Of a stretch of DNA of 64,000 nt, positions 1 through 9,376 are shown in pieces (position 1 is the stretch's first letter; every line of letters begins with the position of its first letter). Made by a program: the position numbers and the translations under genes. Source of the DNA: Ruminococcus sp. Its GTDB lineage: Bacteria; Bacillota; Clostridia; Oscillospirales; Ruminococcaceae. The DNA is taken from NCBI GenBank assembly GCA_017542475.1, contig JAFXXD010000006.1:1-64000 (forward strand), in the 5' to 3' direction. Under the pieces are notes generated by a model. It was not told where the DNA came from. It searched no databases and worked only from the letters and a program-made list of their open reading frames with translations.

Positions 1-3000
1 ACTGCTCGCCGCCCGAGAGCGAGATAAGGTTCTTGATGACCTTTCCGGGAGGCGCAACGCTTATCTCGATGCCCGATTCGAGCACGTTCTCGGGGTCGGA
101 GAGTATCAGCTCCGCCTTGCCGCCGCCGAACAGCTCCACGAATATCTCCTTGAAGTTGCTGTTTATCACGCGGAAGCTCTCCGAGAATATCCTGCACATC
201 TCCTCAGTGAGGTCAGCGATTATCTTTTCGAGCTCGTTCTTCGACTTCTGCACGTCAGCGAGCTGTCCCGACAGGAACTCGTATCTCTCGGATACCTCCT
301 TGTACTCCTCGATAGCGGCAACGTTGACGCTTCCGAGGGCGCGTATCTTGTTCTTCACTGCGGTGAGCTCCGCCTGTGCGGCTGTGATGTCCTCGAGCTT
401 TTCCGCGAGCTCGACAGCCTCGCTGCGGTTGAGCTGGTACACCTCTCGGAGCTGTCCGATGATGTAGTCGGAGTCGCGGTTGGTTGCCTCGCGGCGCTCC
501 TCGAGTCGAGTCACCTCTCCCGAGAGCCTTTCCTTAGCCTCATTGAGCTGCTTCATACCGCTCTGTATCTCGTTGACGAGCTTGTTCTGCTCGGTGTGTA
601 CCGACTGATACCGCGCTATCTCTGCGAGGTAGGTGTCGGAGTTCGACTTCATACTTTCGAGCTCACTTTTCAGCTTTTCGATGTCGCTCTGCTTCATCTC
701 GATAAGCTTGTTCTGGCGCTCAATCTCCTCCTCGAAGCGGCGGTTGCCCTGTCCGAGCTCGGAGAGCGCCTCCTCGACACGCTTTATCTCGTCCTGCTGA
801 GCCTGTATGTCCTTCTCTATCCCGATACCGTGTATCTTCATATCCGAGAGCTTCTGCGAGAGCTCGGCGCGTTCCATTCTCAGCTTTTCACGGCTGTCCT
901 GACCCTGCGCGAGCTTCTCCTCGGCTTCCTTTATGAGCTTGTCGGTCTCCGCGAGAGCCTTCTCGGAATCGTCGATAGTCTGCTTCGCGGAGGCTATCCT
1001 CTGCTCTGATTCCGTGAGCAGTCTGTCCGAGTCCTCGCTCTGCGCGGTGAGGTGCTCCCTCAGTGAGGTGAGGCTCGAAAGCTCCGCTCTCAGGCGTACT
1101 GCCTCAGCCTCGGCGTCGGCTATCTCCGACCTCGCGGCATTGGTGTCGAATCTGAGCTTTTCGGACTCCGCACGCAGCTTCTCCGACTTCGCGCTGAGCT
1201 CGTCACGCTGAGCTGTCAGCTTTTCTATCTCGGCGTCGAGCTTCTCTATCTCGTTCTTGCGGGTTATCACGCCGCCCGACTTCATCGCCGAGCCTCCTGT
1301 GAACGAACCGCCCGCGTTGATGACCTGACCGTCGAGGGTGACGATACGGAACTTGTAGCCGTACTTCTTAGCGATAAGGGTAGCAGCGTCGATGTCCTCG
1401 GCAATGGCGATACGACCGAGAAGTGAAGCGATAATGCCCGCGAATCTGTCGTCGTATGTGACTATCCTGCTCGCGAGGGAAACGAATCCGTCGCAGCTTT
1501 CAAGTCCCTGCTCGCGGAGCTCGTTGCCCCTGACCGAGGTTATCGGAAGGAAGGTAGCTCTGCCGCCGTGCTGCTCCTTGAGGAAGCGAATACATCTCTT
1601 CGCGATGTCCTCGTTCTCGACGATGATGTTCTGCATCGCGCCGCCGAGAGCCGTCTCCACCGCGACCGCGTACTCGGGCTCGACGCTGATGTTCTGCGCC
1701 ACCGTGCCGAGTATGCCGCCGATACGTCCCTGCTTCGAGGCTTTCAGCACCTGCTTTACGCTGCCCGCGAAGCCCTCCATATTGTTTTCGAGGTCGCTGA
1801 GTATCTTCCTGCGCTGCTGCTTGTCTTTCAGCTCGAAGAGCACCTTCTCGAAGTCCTCCTTCGCGCGCTCGAAGCCCTCTTTTCGGGAGCTGTACAGCCT
1901 CTCCAGTCCGCTCAGCCTGTTGCCGAGCTCTGCCGAATGCTCCTCGTTCCTGGCGGTGAGCTTCCCGTTCTCGGCTATCTTCTCGTCGTACTCGGCAAGT
2001 GCCTTTTCGGTGTCGCCCGACTTCTCGCGGAGCTCCGCGAGACGCGCCTCCTCATCGGCGATGGTCTGTCTTGCAGCCTCGGCTGCGAAGCGGTGCTCGC
2101 TCTGCTTTATGTAGAGCTCGTTTATCTCGCTGCCCGCCTTATCAACGTTGTCGCCGAGCTGATTGTTCTTCTCCTCAGCCTTCTCGAACTTCGCTGTCAC
2201 CTCTGCTATCTCAGCCTCGAGCTTTTCCCGCTCGGCGGTAAGCTCCTCAATGCGCTTTTCAGCCTCCGCACGCTTGCCCTCAAGGTCGGACTTCGTCTTC
2301 CCCGACTCGGCAATGCTCTTCTTTGCGGCTTCAATAGCGGATTTGCAGTAGCTGATGTCGTTCTCGAATACCGCGATGTCCGACTTCTTCTCAGACGAGG
2401 TCTGCTCCTCCTCGAGCATTTTACGTCTCAGCTCGTCCGACTTCATTGTGCTCTCCTGCATACGGCGGAAGCCGTCCTGCAGGCGCTGCTCTTCTTTTTC
2501 TATGTCGTTTTCAAGGTTCTCGTACTCGCCCTTGCTGACGAGTATCTTCTCGTCGAGCCTGGTGAGCTTATCCTTCAATTCGTCAAGACGCGCTATCCAC
2601 ACGGAAATTTCAAGGCGCTTGCGCTCCTCGGCGAGCTTGATGAACTTCTCCGCCTTCTGCGACTGTATGCGCAGAGGCTCTACGCGTCCCTCGAGCTCGG
2701 CGAGAATGTCCGTCAGTCGGAGCATATTCTCGTGCGCCGCTGTGAGCTTGCGCTCTGCCTCGAGCTTTTTGTAGCGGAACTTCGATATTCCCGCCGCCTC
2801 CTCGAAGATGTCGCGGCGCTCGCTGCTCTTGGCACCGACGATCTCGGCGATACGTCCCTGTCCGATTATGGAGTAGCCGTCACGTCCGAGACCCGTGTCC
2901 ATAAACAGCTCGTTTATGTCTTTCAGTCGGCAGGGTCTGCCGTTGATGAGGTATTCGCTCTCGCCGCTCCTGTATAGCTTACGCGTGACCGCGACCTCGT

Positions 3001-3286
3001 CCTCCATATCCGCGAGAGTCCTGTCGGAATTGTCGATATTCAGCGTAACAGCTGCAAAGCCCATAGGCTTGCGTGCAACAGTACCGGAAAAAATAACGTC
3101 CTCCATCTTGTTTCCGCGCAGGGTCTTGGTCGACTGCTCGCCCAGCACCCAGCGCACGGAATCGCCGATATTACTTTTTCCGCTGCCGTTCGGACCTACT
3201 ACTGCGGTAAGTCCCTTGTCGAATGTAAGGCTTATCTTGTCGGGAAAAGACTTGAATCCCTGTATTTCCAGCGATTTAAGGTACAC
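1..3286 (-). CDS. smc: Chromosome segregation ATPase SMC (C-terminus cut by window edge)
   Basis: ATPase core of the SMC-ScpAB condensin, which compacts and segregates the nucleoid. About 1,095 codons are present and the rest of the C-terminal head lies beyond the left edge. The N-terminal head starts YLKSLEIQGFKSF and has Walker A GPNGSGKSN near residue 32. A Glu/Lys-rich coiled coil follows, with a hinge around residues 505-670 (GGILGTVAQNI to GGSFTGGSAM). The returning coil leads to the ABC signature LSGGEQ, the last residues visible. The start is GTG at 3286, with GGAGG at 3298-3294; it lies four bases after the stop of the upstream radical SAM gene, so translation is probably coupled. 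The order rnc, radical SAM, smc is common in Clostridia. Identification is secure. Confidence 0.97.
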   Translation of the reverse strand, partial: MYLKSLEIQGFKSFPDKISLTFDKGLTAVVGPNGSGKSNIGDSVRWVLGEQSTKTLRGNKMEDVIFSGTVARKPMGFAAVTLNIDNSDRTLADMEDEVAVTRKLYRSGESEYLINGRPCRLKDINELFMDTGLGRDGYSIIGQGRIAEIVGAKSSERRDIFEEAAGISKFRYKKLEAERKLTAAHENMLRLTDILAELEGRVEPLRIQSQKAEKFIKLAEERKRLEISVWIARLDELKDKLTRLDEKILVSKGEYENLENDIEKEEQRLQDGFRRMQESTMKSDELRRKMLEEEQTSSEKKSDIAVFENDISYCKSAIEAAKKSIAESGKTKSDLEGKRAEAEKRIEELTAEREKLEAEIAEVTAKFEKAEEKNNQLGDNVDKAGSEINELYIKQSEHRFAAEAARQTIADEEARLAELREKSGDTEKALAEYDEKIAENGKLTARNEEHSAELGNRLSGLERLYSSRKEGFERAKEDFEKVLFELKDKQQRRKILSDLENNMEGFAGSVKQVLKASKQGRIGGILGTVAQNISVEPEYAVAVETALGGAMQNIIVENEDIAKRCIRFLKEQHGGRATFLPITSVRGNELREQGLESCDGFVSLASRIVTYDDRFAGIIASLLGRIAIAEDIDAATLIAKKYGYKFRIVTLDGQVINAGGSFTGGSAMKSGGVITRKNEIEKLDAEIEKLTAQRDELSAKSEKLRAESEKLRFDTNAARSEIADAEAEAVRLRAELSSLTSLREHLTAQSEDSDRLLTESEQRIASAKQTIDDSEKALAETDKLIKEAEEKLAQGQDSREKLRMERAELSQKLSDMKIHGIGIEKDIQAQQDEIKRVEEALSELGQGNRRFEEEIERQNKLIEMKQSDIEKLKSELESMKSNSDTYLAEIARYQSVHTEQNKLVNEIQSGMKQLNEAKERLSGEVTRLEERREATNRDSDYIIGQLREVYQLNRSEAVELAEKLEDITAAQAELTAVKNKIRALGSVNVAAIEEYKEVSERYEFLSGQLADVQKSKNELEKIIADLTEEMCRIFSESFRVINSNFKEIFVELFGGGKAELILSDPENVLESGIEISVAPPGKVIKNLISLSGGEQ

Positions 3287-3290
3287 TCGC

Positions 3291-4286
3291 TCACCTCCTC
3301 AGCTCGCACTGATATTTCGGGACGCTCTCGTCCCCTATCAGCTTTATGTCTATGCCCTTTCGGGCGAAAAATTCAATGTTGGACCTCTTCTGTCCGACTG
3401 CCTTGCTCATACACGACGGAGCCACAGCGAAGACGAATTTGTCCCCGCCCGCCGACTGCTCTATCTGAAAGCTCATATTGCAGCGGTATATCATGCCCTC
3501 GCAGAGCTCGCGGAAGGCGGGGTGGTAGAAGCCTCCGACCGTGTCCCTCTCCACGAATTCGCTCGCGTGCAGACCGCACTTTATCACGCGTATGCCGCTG
3601 CCCTCGAACATAACAAGTCCCGCAGCCGCGATGTCCACGACCTCGTCGAAGCTCATCGGCACGTATTCGCCGCTTGCAAGCAGCTCCGCAAGCCTCGTCC
3701 CGCGAAGTATCACTGTCGGGTAGATACGCACGGTATCAGGGCGCAGCTCCGCTATCTTCTGCATAGTCAGCAGCTCGTCCTCACGGGTGCTGCCGTACAG
3801 ACCTATCATCATCTGCAAGCCGAGCTCGAAGCCCCACTGCTTTATCATAGCGGCGGCGTTTTCAACGTCCTCGGCGGTGTGTCCGCGCTCGTTCATTTCG
3901 AGCACTCTGTCGCTCATGGACTGCGCACCGAGCTCTATTGCGGTGACGCCGCTCCTTGCGAGTATGCCGAGCACCTCGAAGTCGATGCAGTCGGGACGCG
4001 TAGAACAGCGTATGCCCTTGAACTTTCCCGCTCCGACGAAGTCCTTCGCCGCGTCGAGCAGCTCAGTCATATAGCCGCGCGGTATCGCCGTGAAGCTCCC
4101 GCCGAAGAAGGCTATCTCCGTGTCCTCGGGCGACCTCACCTCCGCAAGCGCCTTCTCGCATACCGCCCTCACCTCGTCGCCGTCGGGGAGGTGCTGAGCG
4201 CCGCTTATCGTGCGCTGGTCGCAGAAGCTGCACTGATGGGGACAGCCTACGTGCGGAATGAATATCGAGATGTTACTGTGTTTCAT
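3291..4286 (-). CDS. Elp3-like radical SAM protein (COG1243 type)
   Basis: Radical S-adenosylmethionine enzyme of 331 residues resembling the catalytic half of Elp3. The [4Fe-4S] motif CPHQCSFC supplies C15, C19 and C22, and GGSFTAIP and LGAQSMSD fit the radical SAM barrel. Family members in archaea and eukaryotes modify wobble uridines of tRNA, but this short bacterial form lacks the C-terminal acetyltransferase domain, so its exact substrate is unknown. I chose ATG at 4286 (MKHSNISIF) because it overlaps the end of rnc by 14 bases and gives the usual family N-terminus; an upstream in-frame start would add 11 unsupported residues. It sits inside the rnc-smc operon, a position this gene often holds in Clostridia. 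Confidence 0.85.
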   Translation of the reverse strand: MKHSNISIFIPHVGCPHQCSFCDQRTISGAQHLPDGDEVRAVCEKALAEVRSPEDTEIAFFGGSFTAIPRGYMTELLDAAKDFVGAGKFKGIRCSTRPDCIDFEVLGILARSGVTAIELGAQSMSDRVLEMNERGHTAEDVENAAAMIKQWGFELGLQMMIGLYGSTREDELLTMQKIAELRPDTVRIYPTVILRGTRLAELLASGEYVPMSFDEVVDIAAAGLVMFEGSGIRVIKCGLHASEFVERDTVGGFYHPAFRELCEGMIYRCNMSFQIEQSAGGDKFVFAVAPSCMSKAVGQKRSNIEFFARKGIDIKLIGDESVPKYQCELRR

Positions 4287-4965
4287 AGCCCATAAGTTCG
4301 AGCGCTTCCTTCGCGGCAAGCTGCTCGGCTTCCTTTTTGCTCCTGCCCTTGCCCTTGCCGATGACCTGCGAATTCAGCATTACCTCGACAACGAAGCGCT
4401 TGTTGTGGTCGGGACCCTCCTCGCCGATGAGAACGTACTCGACCTTCTCCTCGGGATTCTTCTGCACGACCTCCTGCAATACGGTCTTGAAGTCGCTGAA
4501 CGCCTTCTTTGCCTCGTGTTCGAGGTCCTCGGGAATGAAGCGGAGGATATGCTTCCTTGCCGCCTCAATGCCGCCGTCGAGGTATATTGCCGCGATGACA
4601 GCCTCGAAAGCGTCCGCTAATATCGAAGGGCGCTCGCGTCCGCCTGTGTTCTCCTCGCCCTTGCCGAGGAGGAGGTAGTCGCCGAGGTCTATCTGCTTGG
4701 CAAAGATGTGAAGGCTCTTCTCACATACGAGAGAAGCCCTCAGCTTCGTGAGGTCGCCCTCCGCAACGCTTGTAAGGTGCTTGTAGAGGTAGTCGGACAC
4801 CACTATCGAGAGCACGCTGTCCCCGAGGAATTCGAGGCGCTCGTTGCTGCCGTTGGGACGCTTCTTCTCGTTCGCGTATGACGAATGTGAGAGCGCCTGC
4901 TGAATAAGGTGCTTGTTCTCAAAGGTGTAACCTATCTTTTTTTCAAATCCTGCAATATCACACAT
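4273..4965 (-). CDS. rnc: Ribonuclease III
   Basis: Double-strand-specific endoribonuclease that processes rRNA precursors and structured mRNAs; 230 residues, the usual length. The catalytic signature NERLEFLGDSVLS lies near residues 41-53, with the second acidic cluster DAFEAVIAAIYLDGG around 115-130. A double-stranded RNA-binding domain fills about residues 155-228 (NPEEKVEYVLIGEEGPDH to KKEAEQLAAKEAL). The start overlaps the end of plsX by eight bases. In many bacteria acpP sits between plsX and rnc; it is absent here. Identification is secure. Confidence 0.97.
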   Translation of the reverse strand: MCDIAGFEKKIGYTFENKHLIQQALSHSSYANEKKRPNGSNERLEFLGDSVLSIVVSDYLYKHLTSVAEGDLTKLRASLVCEKSLHIFAKQIDLGDYLLLGKGEENTGGRERPSILADAFEAVIAAIYLDGGIEAARKHILRFIPEDLEHEAKKAFSDFKTVLQEVVQKNPEEKVEYVLIGEEGPDHNKRFVVEVMLNSQVIGKGKGRSKKEAEQLAAKEALELMGYETQ

Positions 4966-5977
4966 TGTCCTGCTCCTTGTCGTCCGACGGCATATTGCTC
5001 ACGTATTCCGCGATCGCCGCCGTGATGTTTTCCTCCGCGCATTTCTGCGCCTGCTTTATCGCATTGAAAAACGCATATGCGTCCGAGCTGCCGTGCGCCT
5101 TGATGACGGGCTTTCTCACTCCGAGGAGAACAGAGCCGCCTGTCTCACGGTAGTCCATCTGCTTTTTGAACTTCTTTATCTTGCCGAGCGAAAACAGCGC
5201 TCCTATCTTTCCCGCTCCCGAGTAGAGCCACTTGACCTTGTTGCCGAAAAGCGAGGCGACGCCCTCGTACAGCTTCAGCACGATATTTCCCGTGAAGCCG
5301 TCGGTGACCACGATATCGCAGTCTCCCTCGGGGACGTCGCGTGCCTCGATGTTGCCATAGAAGTTGAGCCCCGACTCCTTGAACAGCTTGTAAGCCTCGA
5401 TCTCGAGCTCCCTGCCCTTTGTTTCCTCGGCGCCGACGTTGAGAAGTCCGACAGCAGGCGATTTCACGCCCACGACCTTTTCCATATAAGCGCTGCCCAT
5501 AATTGCGAACTGCACCAGCATTTCGGGGCGGCACTCGACGTTCGCGCCCGCGTCTATCAGTATGAAGCTGCCCTTGTTCGTCGGCAGCATTGGTGCAGGA
5601 GCCACGCGCTTGATGCCTTTGATGCGCTTGACGATGAAGGTCGCGCCCATAACAAGTGCGCCCGTACTGCCCGCGGAGACGAAGGCGTCTCCCCTGCCCT
5701 CGGCAAGGAGGGTCAGTCCGCGAGCCATAGATGTGCCCTTCTTGGACTTGATTATCTCCTTCGGCTCGTCATGTATATCAAAAACATCATCGGTGTGCTC
5801 TATCTCCATACCGTCAAGGCTTATCCTGTGGGCGGAGGCACACTCCCTTATCTTCTCGGCGCTGCCCGTCAGCACTATCCTCGTGCCGAGCTCGCGGACT
5901 GCTCTCTCGCAGCCTTTCAGCACCTCGAGGGGAGCTCTGTCCCCGCCGAATGCGTCAACTATTACTGTTGTTGCCAA
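4958..5977 (-). CDS. plsX: Phosphate acyltransferase PlsX
   Basis: Converts acyl-ACP to acyl-phosphate for the PlsY step of membrane phospholipid synthesis, as a peripheral membrane enzyme. The start chosen is TTG at 5977, giving (M)ATTVIVDAFGGDRAP, which matches the family N-terminus; AGGGAG lies about ten bases upstream and the start overlaps the end of trmFO. An in-frame TTG at 6007 is possible but has no better ribosome site. The glycine-rich SAGSTGALVMGA and DGFTGNIVLKL are family motifs. The length of 339 residues is typical. It is followed directly by rnc without an intervening acpP. Confidence 0.95.
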   Translation of the reverse strand: MATTVIVDAFGGDRAPLEVLKGCERAVRELGTRIVLTGSAEKIRECASAHRISLDGMEIEHTDDVFDIHDEPKEIIKSKKGTSMARGLTLLAEGRGDAFVSAGSTGALVMGATFIVKRIKGIKRVAPAPMLPTNKGSFILIDAGANVECRPEMLVQFAIMGSAYMEKVVGVKSPAVGLLNVGAEETKGRELEIEAYKLFKESGLNFYGNIEARDVPEGDCDIVVTDGFTGNIVLKLYEGVASLFGNKVKWLYSGAGKIGALFSLGKIKKFKKQMDYRETGGSVLLGVRKPVIKAHGSSDAYAFFNAIKQAQKCAEENITAAIAEYVSNMPSDDKEQDNV

Positions 5978-7280
5978 TCCTATCAAGCTCCCTTTGCAGA
6001 GATTCAACGGCGCGTTTTGCGTATACGCCGTACTTTTCCTTCTTGTCCTTTATTCTTGCACCGATATCGGGAAGTATACCCATATTCGCGCCCATCGGCT
6101 GGAATTTCCCGTCGTTGAACGGGTCGCTGATGTAGGCGCTGAGAGCTCCCGTCATCGTGTCATTCGGGAGGCGTATCGGCTCGAGCCCGAGCAGCTTCCT
6201 TGCGGCAGCTGTACCCGCGATAATGCCGCTTGCCGCGGACTCCATATAGCCCTCGACTCCGGTCATCTGTCCCGCGAAGTATATATCGGGGTGCTCGCGC
6301 ATCGAGAAATCGGAGTTGAGCAGCACGGGACTGTTGATGAAGGTGTTCCTGTGCATAACTCCGAAGCGCATAAACTCAGCGTTTTCAAGTCCCGGAATCA
6401 TCGAGAAAACGCGCTTCTGCTCGCCGAATCTGAGGTTTGTCTGGAAGCCGACGAGGTTGAAAAGCGTAGCCTCGCGGTTCTCGCGTCTGAGCTGCACCAC
6501 AGCATACGGACGCTTGCCCGTGCGCTTGTCGGTGATACCGACGGGCTTCATCGGACCGAATCTCATCGTGTCCTCGCCGCGGGAGGCGAGCTCCTCTATC
6601 GGCATACAGCCCTCGTAGACGCTGAACGGGTGAGTCTCGAAGTCCTTGAGCTGTACCCGCTCCGCACCGATGAGCGCCCTGTAGAACGCAAGGTATTCCT
6701 CCTTGTCCATCGGGCAGTTGATGTAGTCGGCGTCGCCGCGGTCGTAGCGCGAGGCGAAGAACACCTTCTCCATATCGAGGCTCTCGTATGTGACTATCGG
6801 AGCCGCCGCGTCGTAGAAGCTCAAACCCTCGCCGCAGAGCTTTTTTATCTCCTCGGCAAGAGAACCTGATGTAAGCGGTCCCGTAGCGATAATGGTGACG
6901 CCCTCGGGGAGCTCCGTGACCTCCTGCTCTCTGACCTCGATGAGCGGACAGCTCCTTATCTTCTCGGTGACCGCGTCCGAGAATCTTTCGCGGTCAACGG
7001 CGAGAGCTCCGCCCGCCTCGACTGCATTTGCCTTCGCGCAGGGAACTGTCAGCGAGCCGAGCATTTCCATCTCGGTTTTCAGCAGTCCCGCCGCGGATTC
7101 AAGGCGTGCCGCCTTCAATGAGTTCGAGCACACGAGCTCCGCGAAGCCGCCGTATTTGTGTGCGGGAGTGAACCTCTGCGGCTTCATCTCGTACAGCCGC
7201 ACGCCTATCCCGTACCTTGCGAGAGCCCACGCAGCCTCACAGCCCGCGAGCCCTGCTCCTATAACATTGACTTTCGTCAT
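5955..7280 (-). CDS. trmFO: tRNA uracil-54 C5-methyltransferase, folate/FAD-dependent
   Basis: Methylates U54 of the tRNA T-loop using methylenetetrahydrofolate and FAD, the Gram-positive alternative to TrmA. The N-terminal FAD-binding motif is NVIGAGLAGCEAAWALA at residues 4-20. FAELVCSNSLKA and YINCPMDKEEY are family landmarks, and FAGQMTGVEGYMESAASG near residue 335 marks the second dinucleotide region. The length, 441 residues, is normal. Its ATG overlaps the topA stop codon as ATGA, so the two genes are translationally coupled. Confidence 0.96.
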   Translation of the reverse strand: MTKVNVIGAGLAGCEAAWALARYGIGVRLYEMKPQRFTPAHKYGGFAELVCSNSLKAARLESAAGLLKTEMEMLGSLTVPCAKANAVEAGGALAVDRERFSDAVTEKIRSCPLIEVREQEVTELPEGVTIIATGPLTSGSLAEEIKKLCGEGLSFYDAAAPIVTYESLDMEKVFFASRYDRGDADYINCPMDKEEYLAFYRALIGAERVQLKDFETHPFSVYEGCMPIEELASRGEDTMRFGPMKPVGITDKRTGKRPYAVVQLRRENREATLFNLVGFQTNLRFGEQKRVFSMIPGLENAEFMRFGVMHRNTFINSPVLLNSDFSMREHPDIYFAGQMTGVEGYMESAASGIIAGTAAARKLLGLEPIRLPNDTMTGALSAYISDPFNDGKFQPMGANMGILPDIGARIKDKKEKYGVYAKRAVESLQRELDRIGNNSNS

Positions 7281-9358
7281 TTTTTCAGCTCTCTTTCATA
7301 GCCGCAGCCCTCGTTCTCGCAGATGAGCCTACCCGACTTTCCGCCCTTGTTGAACAGTGTCTTTCCGCACACGGGGCAGACCTCAGCCGTCGGGACGTTC
7401 CACGTCATGAAGTTGCACTCGGGGAAGCCCTCGCAGCCGTAGAAGCTCCTGCCCTTCTTGGACTTTTTGAGCAGCATCTTCTTGCCGCACCTCGGGCAGC
7501 TGCCCTCGGTCTCGGTGACTATCTTCTTCGTATTCGAGCACTCGGGGAACCCCGGGCACGCGAGAAATTTGCCGTATCTGCCGTACTTGATGACCATATT
7601 GCGTCCGCAGACCTCGCAGATGACGTCGGTCTCCTCGTCGGGCACCTTCACGCGCTTGCCCTCCATAGCCTCCTCAGCCTTGCTGAGCGTATCCGAGAAG
7701 CCGTCGTAGAACTCGTGCAGGGTGCTCACCCAGTCCTTGACGCCGTGCTCTATCTCGTCGAGGTTGTTTTCCATCTCGGCGGTGAACTTCGCGTCAACTA
7801 TCTCGTTGAAGTGCTCCTTCATCAGCTCGGTGATGACCTCGCCGAGGTTGGTGGGCTTCAGGGCCTTTCCCTCGTGCTCGACGTACTGACGCGCAGTTAT
7901 CGTCGTAATGGTCGGAGCGTAGGTACTCGGTCTGCCGATACCGTTCTCCTCGAGAGCCTTTATCAGCGAAGCCTCGGTATAGCGCGGAGGCGGCTGTGTG
8001 AAGTGCTGATTGCCGCTTATGGATTTGAGCTTCACGTTGTCGCCCTTTGCGAGAGGCGGCAGCATCTTCTTGTTCTCGTCGGCGTTGTCGGTGGACTCGA
8101 CATACAGCTTCGTGAAGCCGTCGAACTTCACGGAGTAGCCCGACGCGCGGAACATACAGCCGTTAGCCTCGATGTCCACGGACACGGTGTCGAGCAGAGC
8201 GTTCGCCATCTGGCTGGCGATGAAGCGCTCCCATATGAGCTTGTAGAGCTTGAACTGGTCGCTGGAAAGTCCCGATTTCACGCGCTCGGGCGAGAGCTCG
8301 GGAGTAGACGGGCGTATCGCCTCGTGGGCGTCCTGAGCGTTGCTCTTGGTCTTGAAGACGCGAGGCTTGTCGGGGAGATACTCGCTGCCGTAGACGGTGC
8401 TGATGTACTGCGCCGCCGCAGCCTTTGCCTCCTCGGAGATACGCAGGCTGTCGGTTCTCATATAGGTGATAAGACCTACAGCGCCGATACCCTCAACGTC
8501 AACGCCTTCGTACAGCTCCTGAGCAGCCTTCATCGTGCGCTTTGCACTGAATCCGAGCTTGCGGGAAGCCTCCTGCTGCATAGTAGACGTGATGAACGGC
8601 GGAGCGGGCTGCTTCTTGGTTATCTTCTTCTTCACGGAAGTGACCTCGTACTGTGCTCCCTCGAGCCTTGCGAGGAGACCGTCAGCCTCAGCCTTGTTGG
8701 GTATTTCGAGCTTCTTGCCGTCAACAGCAACGAGCGCTGCCTCGAACACCTTGCGTGAAGCGGGAGCGGTGAACTTCGCGTCTACAGACCAGTACTCCTT
8801 GGGCACGAACTTCCTTATCTCGTTCTCGCGATCAACCACGAGGCGTACAGCCACCGACTGCACGCGTCCCGCCGACAGACCGCGCTTTACCTTCTTCCAC
8901 AGGAACGGGCTGAGCTTGTAGCCAACGAGGCGGTCGAGTATGCGGCGAGCCTGCTGCGCGTTGACGAGGTCAACGTCTATCTTGTGCGGATTGCTCATGC
9001 CGTTCTGAACGCCCGTCTTGGTTATCTCGTTGAAGGCAACGCGGTTGTTGTCGTTCATATCGAGCTTGAGCATCTGCGCTATATGCCATGATATAGCCTC
9101 TCCCTCGCGGTCAGGGTCGGTCGCGAGGTAGACCTTGCCGCTCTTTTTCGCGCACTTTTTGAGGTCGCTGATAACGTCCTCCTTGCCCTTCATATCCGTG
9201 TACTGCGGAGCGAAATCGTGCTCGGTGTCAACTCCGAGCTTCGACTTCGGCAGGTCGCGGACGTGTCCCATCGAAGCGACTACCTTGTAGCCCTTACCGA
9301 GATACTTCTGTATGGTTTTTGCCTTTGCAGGCGACTCAACTATTACAAGATCTGACAT
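7277..9358 (-). CDS. topA: DNA topoisomerase I (type IA)
   Basis: Relaxes negative supercoils through a transient 5'-phosphotyrosine link. The TOPRIM domain begins at LVIVESPAKAKTIQKYLG, with the acidic DPDREGEAI motif near residue 105; the active-site tyrosine lies in TYMRTDSLRIS near residue 295. The C-terminus carries three four-cysteine zinc ribbons (CEVCGRNM, CPRCGKKM, CPVCGKTL). Length is 693 residues. GAGGGG stands upstream of the ATG at 9358. The gene lies between dprA and trmFO, a conserved Firmicutes arrangement. Confidence 0.97.
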   Translation of the reverse strand: MSDLVIVESPAKAKTIQKYLGKGYKVVASMGHVRDLPKSKLGVDTEHDFAPQYTDMKGKEDVISDLKKCAKKSGKVYLATDPDREGEAISWHIAQMLKLDMNDNNRVAFNEITKTGVQNGMSNPHKIDVDLVNAQQARRILDRLVGYKLSPFLWKKVKRGLSAGRVQSVAVRLVVDRENEIRKFVPKEYWSVDAKFTAPASRKVFEAALVAVDGKKLEIPNKAEADGLLARLEGAQYEVTSVKKKITKKQPAPPFITSTMQQEASRKLGFSAKRTMKAAQELYEGVDVEGIGAVGLITYMRTDSLRISEEAKAAAAQYISTVYGSEYLPDKPRVFKTKSNAQDAHEAIRPSTPELSPERVKSGLSSDQFKLYKLIWERFIASQMANALLDTVSVDIEANGCMFRASGYSVKFDGFTKLYVESTDNADENKKMLPPLAKGDNVKLKSISGNQHFTQPPPRYTEASLIKALEENGIGRPSTYAPTITTITARQYVEHEGKALKPTNLGEVITELMKEHFNEIVDAKFTAEMENNLDEIEHGVKDWVSTLHEFYDGFSDTLSKAEEAMEGKRVKVPDEETDVICEVCGRNMVIKYGRYGKFLACPGFPECSNTKKIVTETEGSCPRCGKKMLLKKSKKGRSFYGCEGFPECNFMTWNVPTAEVCPVCGKTLFNKGGKSGRLICENEGCGYERELKK

Positions 9359-9376
9359 TTATATTTATACCCCTCA

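Noticed and set aside
1568..2977. Long open frame of 469 codons on the plus strand
   Set aside because: It is antisense to smc in a GC-rich coiled-coil region, is Leu/Glu/Arg-biased, lacks a ribosome site and matches no family.
5978..6007. plsX start at TTG 6007
   Set aside because: It would add ten non-conserved residues; TTG 5977 has AGGGAG at good spacing and gives the family N-terminus.
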